A stretch of DNA of 64,000 nucleotides from Stachybotrys elegans. Lineage: Eukaryota; Ascomycota; Sordariomycetes; Hypocreales; Stachybotryaceae. Under the pieces are notes generated by a model. The model was not told where the DNA came from. It ran no database searches and worked only from the letters and a program-made list of their open reading frames with translations. Positions 57,373 through 64,000 of this stretch are shown one piece after another. The stretch's first letter is position 1, and each line of letters opens with the position of its first letter. The DNA lies in assembly GCA_020746835.1 (NCBI GenBank), contig JAGPNK010000018.1, positions 372,001-436,000 on the forward strand, written 5' to 3'. The translations under genes were made by a program, and so were the position numbers.

Positions 57373-58364
57373 TTTGGTGAGTATTATGGAATTCTAATTA
57401 TTGTACAAGTGTTATTGTGTTGATGGGGAGTATGAAGTTCCATTCTCCAAGTAACGCTGGACAACCACCCTTTTTAAGTCGTGTGCCATCCATGATGCTG
57501 TCAACGCTGTTGCCAAAACAAGTTTGTTGCAACCCATCTCTGCCGCCAGCTACGTCGACGACAACCATCCCAACGTCACAGCCGCTTCATTCTCCAATGT
57601 CCAAGCAGGCCCTAGTCTCAAGGACACGTCCTCATGCCCGGGTTTCCGCCACACTCGCGTACGTCATAAAGCTGATCTAGTTGCTGGAAAGAAGCAAAAT
57701 GCAGCTTTGCAATGACGCAGCCACACACCCATTCTAGAACGTTGGTGGCTGATGGCTGCGGGAGATCTAGGCTACGACAGGCATAGACGACGGTTTCAAA
57801 ACGCCTAGCCATGATATCAACGGGCCTCACCCACCATGCGCTTCTGGGAAGGAGGGTGGATGGGCTGACCAGGGAGGAGTAGGGTCCAGGGAAAACCCTT
57901 GGATATCCGGTATCCGAACGAGTGGCCATTCACCCCCCCGGGATGTGCGATCGAGATGATGGCGACGAACAAAGCTGGGCTCCTGCAGCGTCTCTAAGCT
58001 ACACCCACACGGGGACGGGCATTTGGAGGTTGGAAAAAAACAGGTTTCGCTGAGCTGCGAGGTCGATCATTTACTCCATTGACGCCACGTCTCACCAGCC
58101 AACTTGATCTTCATGTGTGGCGTAATGACCTTCTCCCCGGGTATCATTGCATGATGGATTACGCTATGCCATAGGATATCTTTCCCTGTTTGCCTTTTCC
58201 TGCGCCTGAATTTCATACGTCGTCGTAAATCCCCGAGCCCGCAGCCGCAGCCAAGACATTGTGGCGGCGTGGGATTTCAAACTCGTGTGCGAGTCTGGTA
58301 CTCTTCCCCTCCCTCCATCGTTTACCCCTCCTCGTGTCCCAGCTATTGTTTGTAAGATTTGAAT
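57373..58364. other. Intergenic, no gene seen
   Basis: Promoter of the LEA-like gene and 3' flank of the next gene. Two short C-runs occur. No coding frame is convincing. Confidence 0.4.
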
Positions 58365-59081
58365 CTACTGCCGCTTCTCAGGATCTCTGTTGAAGACGGT
58401 GGGGATTTTGATTATTAACTGGATGCCGTCGTGGGTTGACTTTATATCCAGATATACCTCGGAAGGACTGGGAGTTGCGGGCGATGGCTTCGGGTCATCA
58501 TGGGCACTCTGGGTGTTGTGGGCGTTCTGCTGCAGACTCTTGCCACTCCCAGGTGGCGGACTATTCAACCTCCCAATCACTTGTCCCTCGTCGTTGTATA
58601 TGTTGCCCTCCTCATCTACCTTGAGGCCGCCCTGTAGAGGCTTGAGGGGAGGTCTAGAGTAGTTCTCCGACACATGGCCTGCTACCTCGCCGTCGGCATC
58701 GAGAATCTCTCCCGACTCCTCCACAGGCCTGCCGACCATGGATGGCAGGTCTCCCTCTACGCGACCCAAGACGGTGCCATCCCAGTCCAGTATATTGCCA
58801 AACTCATCCACGTATTTCCCCTCCAGGCCTTTGGCCAGCTCTCTGGGAGACTCGCCCGTGGACATGGGCCGGATCTTGGGGATCTCGATGTGAGGAGGCT
58901 CTTCGTTCTGCGGCGGCGTTGAGGGTGTAAACTTCAGGGACGGCTGCGGGGTATTGTCGACTGGCGGCGCATCGTGACTTTCGTCTTGCTTCGGCCGTGG
59001 TACCGTGATGGAGTGAGTGTCATGGGTTGGTCCGGAGTAGCTGACATGCTGGAACCCATTATCACCCGACTCTTCTGTCAT
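58365..59081 (-). CDS. Short DUF3659-module protein (238 aa)
   Basis: A single open frame, started here at MTEESGDNGFQHVSY because codons upstream look like leader sequence; the frame stays open to 59351, so a longer start is possible. The Pro/His-rich disordered N-terminus is followed by two to three DUF3659-type modules (GKYVDEFGNILDWDGTVLGR, RPVEESGEILDADGEVAGHV, LKVDEEGNIYNDEGQVIGRL). The C-terminus, SEVYLDIKSTHDGIQLIIKI, has alternating hydrophobic/charged residues. It resembles the DLNLEVEI..LKARIHGDL tail of the two genes further right. It lies next to the large DUF3659 gene, on the same strand. Function unknown. Confidence 0.75.
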   Translation of the reverse strand: MTEESGDNGFQHVSYSGPTHDTHSITVPRPKQDESHDAPPVDNTPQPSLKFTPSTPPQNEEPPHIEIPKIRPMSTGESPRELAKGLEGKYVDEFGNILDWDGTVLGRVEGDLPSMVGRPVEESGEILDADGEVAGHVSENYSRPPLKPLQGGLKVDEEGNIYNDEGQVIGRLNSPPPGSGKSLQQNAHNTQSAHDDPKPSPATPSPSEVYLDIKSTHDGIQLIIKIPTVFNRDPEKRQ

Positions 59082-60260
59082 ATCTAGGGAAGCTGACCAG
59101 AAGGCGTATCTTCTTTTCTCTCTCTTTGTCTGTGATGGATGATTCGGGAACCGGAGTGGCTGAGGGGGCTTTGGGTGTCTCTGCGGGGATCCAGGCTCGG
59201 TTGCGTGTTTGCGGGAGAAAAGCTTACGTGTAATGGGATGGATGCGGAAGGCCAAGCAGAAGCAGCGAGACAAAAGCAAAGCCAGTGGAGAAGGACATCG
59301 AGCTGAAAGGGACAAATCACCAATCAACTCGAGCAGCGTCTGCATTCGCAAAAGTCGTCTGCGTCATGTTGCTGCGGGTCGAGCAGGGCTGGGGAACAAG
59401 GCCCCCTGTCAAATCCCGCGAGCACAGGCCTCAGTTTCAGAGGCGATCGGCGATCTAGGTCGACCGTGTCTGTGCCGCTTCGGTTGCCTAAAAGCTCGGT
59501 TGTTTCCCTGCCCCAGTCTGCCCGCTCTGCCCGTCCCACGATGTCACGAGAAGTTGTGGCGCAAAGCGGGTTGACGGAGACCTGACGTGAAGCTGACGCC
59601 ACAAGGTGTGGGTTGAACTAATGATTTAGTGCTTCGTGTATCGAGATTAACCCGAGAGTGTGTCAAGCCAGGGGAGTGGACAAAGCAGCTAAGCGGGACA
59701 TGTCATCTGAACCATGGGAAGAATTGCCGTTTCATTCATTATTATATTTGCGTTAATGCGTCTTCCTCCACATTCGTGTCCGGCCCCCCTCCATCTACTT
59801 TGTCGACCTTGTCGACCTTCCCAGCGCAGTTTGCAGGCAGAAACATGACCGTCCTCTCGTCGTCGCCTCTTCTCTTGGTCCCTCAAACAAAAGCCCCATG
59901 CCAAAAACACCATGGAAAGCACCCGCGCATTTCTTGCAGACAGTAATTAAAAAGGTATAGCGTTGTACAAAGTGGCAGTAGCAGTGAATGAGTGGAAGCG
60001 TTTTGTTGGCAGAGAAACGCGTCTCAGTTCCTGCAACCCGCGGAGAAGTGAAGCCCGATTAGCTTTGATCCCTTTACTTGCTTTTAGAACACTAGCCAGT
60101 ACTGAACAGCGGCGGTGGTAAGAGACAATTCTGCGGGTAAAACGGTGCTGTCTGGCTGCAGGGGTCTGGCTGTCGTGTGCTGGGAATGGGGAGAGGGGGC
60201 AGAGGCAGAGGCAGAGGCAGAAGGGGGAAACATTGCCAGGGGATGGGGAGTAGAACGTAC
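59082..60260. other. Intergenic plus undetermined 3' end of the next gene
   Basis: The 3' exon of the gene starting at 60613 must lie in the right part of this stretch, but I cannot fix its acceptor. No other gene could be supported. Confidence 0.35.
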
Positions 60261-60613
60261 AACAGTGCCAGCTCGAGATCACCGTGGATTCGGGCCTTGA
60301 GCTGGATCTCTACCTCGAGGTTGAGGTCGAGACGCAACCTCAGAGTGTCGCTCTTGCCGCTGCCGCCGCCGCCCTGCTGCTGGTCGAGGGCACCGCCGGT
60401 GACGTTTCCGAGCGTGTTGGTGACGCCCCCGAGCGCGTTGCCGGTGTCGAGGGGCAGCTTGTCCAAGGGGCCGGCCTGGCCTTGGCTCTCCCTCTGCTTC
60501 TTGGACTTGCGGCTCTTCTTCTTGGTGTCGGGGCGGCGGATGGGCTGTGTCTCAGAGCCAGAGCCCTCCTCCTCCTGGGAGTCGATGCGGTCCTTCTCCA
60601 TGGTAGAAGACAT
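60261..60613 (-). CDS. Small basic/acidic disordered protein with LNLEVEI..LKARIHGDL tail (3' end uncertain)
   Basis: Start MSSTMEKDRIDSQEEEG at 60613. A Lys/Ser-rich stretch (KKKSRKSKKQRES) and a Gly/Leu/Thr region (LDTGNALGGVTNTLGNVTGG) follow. The C-terminal motif LRLRLDLNLEVEIQLKARIH continues into GDLELALL. The first exon (117 codons plus two bases) ends at a GTACGT donor at 60260, at the same position and phase as in the homologous gene at 62696. The downstream exon is probably only a few codons long. Without splicing, the frame runs on for 56 codons to 60092. The shared tail and middle region tie it to the neighbouring LEA-like genes. Function unknown. Confidence 0.72.
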
Positions 60614-61188
60614 GTTGGGTGGTTTGGTTGGTTGTGTTTTGGGGGGAAGCGTCTAAGCTGAGGTGAACAAGAAAGGGGGAATCTGCGGGGAGAAGACGGA
60701 GTGCTTTTCTAATGGAGTGATCTGGAAAGATTCAAATCAAAACGTCAGCATGAAGCAAAGAGACTGATATACATATCCCCAAGGTCGTTCTGACATCCAG
60801 ACCCAGAACCGGTTTTGAAAATGGCTTCCCAATACTGGCTGTCCTAAGGACTGCAACGTACCAAGCATGAGGTCATAATCTCGATCATGCCAGCAGCGCA
60901 ACGCAACGCAACGCATGTATGCCGCCCAGCCCAGGCGCCCCAGGGAGACCTCGCCTTCGGCTCGAGAGACTGAGACCCCCCCTTGTCCAGGCCACCCTTG
61001 CCCGGAATCCACACCACCATTTCGCCCCCTGGTCTCGTTACCCGCGTGTCTAGTTTAGTCACAGTCACACTCGCTTCCGATGGCGCTCGATGGCGGGAAT
61101 AAGTGGGCATACTTGAGAGGAAAAAAGGAACAAGTTGACCGGTGAATTACCTGCTTGCCTCCCCCAGCCATCACTGCGTGGCATATCG

Positions 61189-61903
61189 TTACTTGTCTCG
61201 CACATAGCGGCTCTCCATGCCCAGCTGCATCTGACGGCGCAGTCTCACCTCCTGACAGCGGTCCTCCCCCTCCCTCTCCTCAATTTCCCCCTCGGGATCC
61301 CAGTATACGGCCCACCGGGCTGTCACGGTTCCATCATCCTTCTGGTGTTCTTCCTTGACGGCCACAAACAGGGCATCTTCGCCTTCCAAGCTCAGCAGCC
61401 GTTCGTCGTCGCTCCAGCCCCAGGGCCCTATGACGTGTCCCAGCGTATCTTTGCGTCCACCGTACGTTACGGCGTGGCTGTCCTTGTCGACGTAGATCCA
61501 GTTGAGTAAGGGCGGATCGTTGGACACCATGCTCACCAGCCCGAGGTGGCCTTCCTCGCTCGGATACTTGAAGTACCACCCGCAAAACTTGTGTCCTACT
61601 ACGGGATGCTCCGGCAGGTTGAGGTAGAGCTGCAGCACGCAGGAGGACCCCTAATGTTAAAAAAATCGTGCATGCATTCAGGGTGTGATGCGGGCTCACC
61701 TTGCCATCGATCAGGACGCAGGTAGCGGCATCCTGGAAGTCGTCGTAGTCGTCGTCATCCTCGGCCTCGTTAAACATAGCCACCAGGTAGAACTTTTCCT
61801 GTTCCTTGGAAACCGAGGCATTCTGCTTCTTCTGGGCGCTTATGGCCTGGCCAACCCCAATCGTCGTGGGGATGGCCGTAATGGCAAGCAATCCGATAAC
61901 CAT
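61189..61903 (-). CDS. Conserved fungal hypothetical protein (221 aa)
   Basis: Exons 61700-61903 and 61189-61650 join in phase (Lys then Gly). The start MVIGLLAITAIPTTIGVGQA is a single hydrophobic segment followed by SAQKKQNASVSKEQEKFYLV, so it may be a short membrane anchor or import signal. An acidic stretch (NEAEDDDDYDDFQD) precedes a folded region. That region contains a Trp-rich stretch (GWYFKYPSEEGHLGLVSMVS, PPLLNWIYVDKD, HVIGPWGWSDDERLL, TARWAVYWDPEGE). The C-terminus is basic. I know the N-terminal string from fungal hypothetical proteins but no function for it. Confidence 0.75.
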
Positions 61904-62695
61904 GACCGTCTGCGACGATCAAGCCGCGCGTGTACAACGTAGGTACGTTGTAGGAAGAGACAAGTCCGGAGTGCCGTCCGGGGCTCCAGAACCACCCCCC
62001 GACTGACCAAGAGGGCATATGACGTTTTCATATGCCACATCAGCCCTGTCCTCAACACAACCCGAGCCACACCCATCCTCCTCCACCCCTGGGTGCAGAT
62101 GCATGACTCTGTGACTGGGCCCATCCATACCCATCCGTACCCATACACATGCCCATTCATTACCCACCTGTGACTGCCGGCCACATCTTTCTCATCTCAC
62201 CCTCCCTCCCAAGTCCAGAGGCCCTGCAGCAGCAGCAACAACAGCAACAGGCTGCTGGCTTGTTCGACGTCATCGAGGTTACATTCATGTCTGTTTCGGC
62301 ACGCAAATCCTGCGTCATATCTGTATGAGTTGCAAGAATAGGGGTCCTTGCATTCGAAGAACCCTGGGGCTGTAAACCTGTTTGGCCCATCTCCCGTATC
62401 CCTCTGATATCACCCGGATCTGCCAGCCGAGCTGTTGCGTCATATGCAGAGTCCACTGCGGTAACCTGTTTGCCAGGACCGTTAATGTCACAAAAGAACG
62501 ACATCCGGACAAGTGTTGTAGGGTGGTAATTTTTAATATTGTAATTTCTACCAAACCTAGCCTTGCGACACTGCCAGACATATCACAACCCCTTTAGTAC
62601 CAGCTTCATTATTTCTCCATTATCCAAAGGTAGGCAAAGATGAGGAACACACACCAAGTCGTATACTTACATCGAGTCAGTAATACACAGCGACA
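61904..62695. other. Divergent intergenic region, no gene seen
   Basis: Promoters of the hypothetical gene (minus) and the acidic protein gene (plus). A short poly-Gln-like CAG/CAA stretch occurs at about 62226-62252, but the surrounding frame is not convincing. Confidence 0.4.
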
Positions 62696-63426
62696 ATGTC
62701 ATCCGCACAGAACAACAAAGACTCCTGGGCGGACTACGACGAGGACGACCAGTGGGGAAACGAGCAAGATAAGGAACACGACCAGGTCCACGAGGATCAG
62801 AAGGCCGACCAGAAGGACGATCAGAAGGATGAGGAGAAGCCCAACACTGACGACGCCCTCAACAACGCCTCCAGCAGCGGTCAGCCTGAGCAGCCCGACA
62901 TGAATGACGCCAAAGACAACAACACACCCGAGGGTGACGAGGCCAAGTCAGAAGCAAAGCCTGACGACAAACCCGAAGAGGTCAAGTCAGAAGCGAAGCC
63001 TGACGACAAGGCCGACAAGCCCGCAGAGAAGGCCCAAGATGAGGCAAAGCCCGAGCAGAGCAAGCCCAGGAACACCAAGCAAGCGACTGCTGAGCCCGAG
63101 GCTGAGGCCGACAACGCCAAGAGCAAGAACACCAAGCAGAGCAAGGTTGAAGAGGAGCACGATGATGAGGAAGAAGAGGATGACGATGACGATGACTACG
63201 ACAGTGAGGAAGACGAGGAAGAAGACGATGACGATGACGACGACGATGATGATAGTGAGGATGACGATGAAGACTACGACAGCGAGGAAGACTCCGAAGA
63301 GGAGGACGAGCCCGCCACGCCCACGGAGCGCCAGGCACCGACCGCGACCAAGAACAAGAAGAAGAAGGGAAAGGAGTGGTGGAATGAGAACGAAGACAAC
63401 TTGGGCAAGCAGATGGCGCATCGCCG

Positions 63427-63457
<31 letters not shown>

Positions 63458-63735
63458 CAAATGATGCAGCAACAGCAGCAGCAGCAGCAGCAGGGCGGCG
63501 GCGGCGGTGGCAAGAACCCCCTCAAGCTGCGCCTCGACCTCAACCTCGAGGTGGAAATTGAGCTCAAGGCCAGGATTCACGGTGATTTGACGCTGTCTCT
63601 CTTGTAAGTAGCATACCATCTCCCCTCCCCTCCCCCTCCCCTTCTTTCCCCCTCCTCCCTTAATCCCCCCCCTTGTTTTCTCGCATATATCTTGTAAGAG
63701 GTGATCACTAAGGCTTACCAACCAGGGAAATGTAG
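62696..63735 (+). CDS. Highly acidic disordered protein with LNLEVEI..LKARIHGDL tail (305 aa)
   Basis: Start MSSAQNNKDSWADYDEDDQW. Residues 30-140 are Asp/Glu/Lys/Pro-rich with repeated SEAKPDDK strings. Residues about 150-205 are an almost pure Asp/Glu run, followed by a basic KNKKKKGKEWW patch and poly-Gln (residues about 243-271). A GGGGGGK hinge leads to the conserved tail LKLRLDLNLEVEIELKARIH continuing GDLTLSLL. Exon 1 is 62696-63603. A GTAAGT donor at 63604 and an ACCAACCAG acceptor ending at 63725 give a ten-base last exon (63726-63735) adding only Glu-Met before stop. Unspliced reading stops at once (TTG TAA). The tail and intron position match the gene at 60261-60613. An acidic-chaperone-like or stress role is inference. 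Confidence 0.8.
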
Positions 63736-64000
63736 TGAGGGACTATAATGGCTTACTATCTTATTCCTATTGCTCTGTACCTTGTTTCCTTTGTTCGTCA
63801 CTCGGTGACTACGTCGGCCGGAGGAGGAAGAAAGAATGCAAGACGTCTGGTGCTGTGGTTTCCGCCCGATATGTACACTAATGGTATTAACGAGTCATGT
63901 TTTCCATTTGCCGTTGCCGTCAGAAGAATATAATAATATCCACATCTTCCAAGCTCCCCCTCCGTGCCCTACGTAATGTTGATGAAATACGACCGAGACG
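63736..64000. other. Window edge, no gene seen
   Basis: 3' flank of the acidic protein gene. A short frame at 63748-63933 has no coding character. Confidence 0.35.

Overview
The window reads as nuclear DNA of a filamentous ascomycete, most likely a Sordariomycete and probably Hypocreales. Genes carry short 50-180 bp GT-AG introns with TACTAAC/CTAAC branch points. Several families are typical of such fungi: a GH7 cellulase, a PDR-type ABC transporter, alpha-dioxygenase, an unspecific peroxygenase, a fucose-lectin-like propeller and DUF3659/LEA-like proteins. The order is inferred; no marker in the window fixes the species. All exon models below were made by hand by matching splice sites and reading phase.

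Layout. 0.6-2.35 kb: a CYP7/8-like P450, followed by a fossil of a lectin gene's last exon. 2.7-6.5 kb: a large Cys-x2-Cys orphan with a Q/P-rich N-terminus. 8.1-9.4 kb: a beta-lactamase-type serine hydrolase. 10.2-11.6 kb: a GH7 endoglucanase. 9.5-10.0 and 12.4-16.1 kb: scattered, frameshifted copies of one unrecognised gene family, the most degenerate part of the window. 17.4-19.6 kb: a lectin / coiled-coil / nidogen-like fusion. 21.2-26.6 kb: three heme enzymes together (alpha-dioxygenase, short peroxygenase, CYP7/8-like P450). 27.4-28.0 kb: a small secreted Cys protein. 28.4-38.3 kb: a PDR ABC transporter and a Na,K-ATPase-like P-type pump. 40.2-45.6 kb: a long kinesin. 45.6-50.1 kb: no gene that I can support. 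50.1-53.2 kb: an EME1/MMS4-type nuclease subunit and a histidine phosphatase. 53.7-63.7 kb: four related hydrophilic proteins (DUF3659/LEA-like or sharing one short C-terminal motif), with an unrelated conserved hypothetical between them.

The most promising system is the heme trio at 21.2-26.6 kb. The dioxygenase keeps the residues expected for making fatty-acid 2-hydroperoxides. The P450 has a CYP7/8-type I-helix without the usual oxygen-activating acid/Thr pair, as in P450s that rearrange peroxides. The peroxygenase diverges from the dioxygenase across a 634 bp intergenic region. Together they suggest, by inference, an oxylipin-type pathway that uses peroxide chemistry. A second P450 with the same I-helix pattern lies at 0.6-2.35 kb. 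The second theme is the 53.7-63.7 kb cluster of disordered, stress-protein-like genes.
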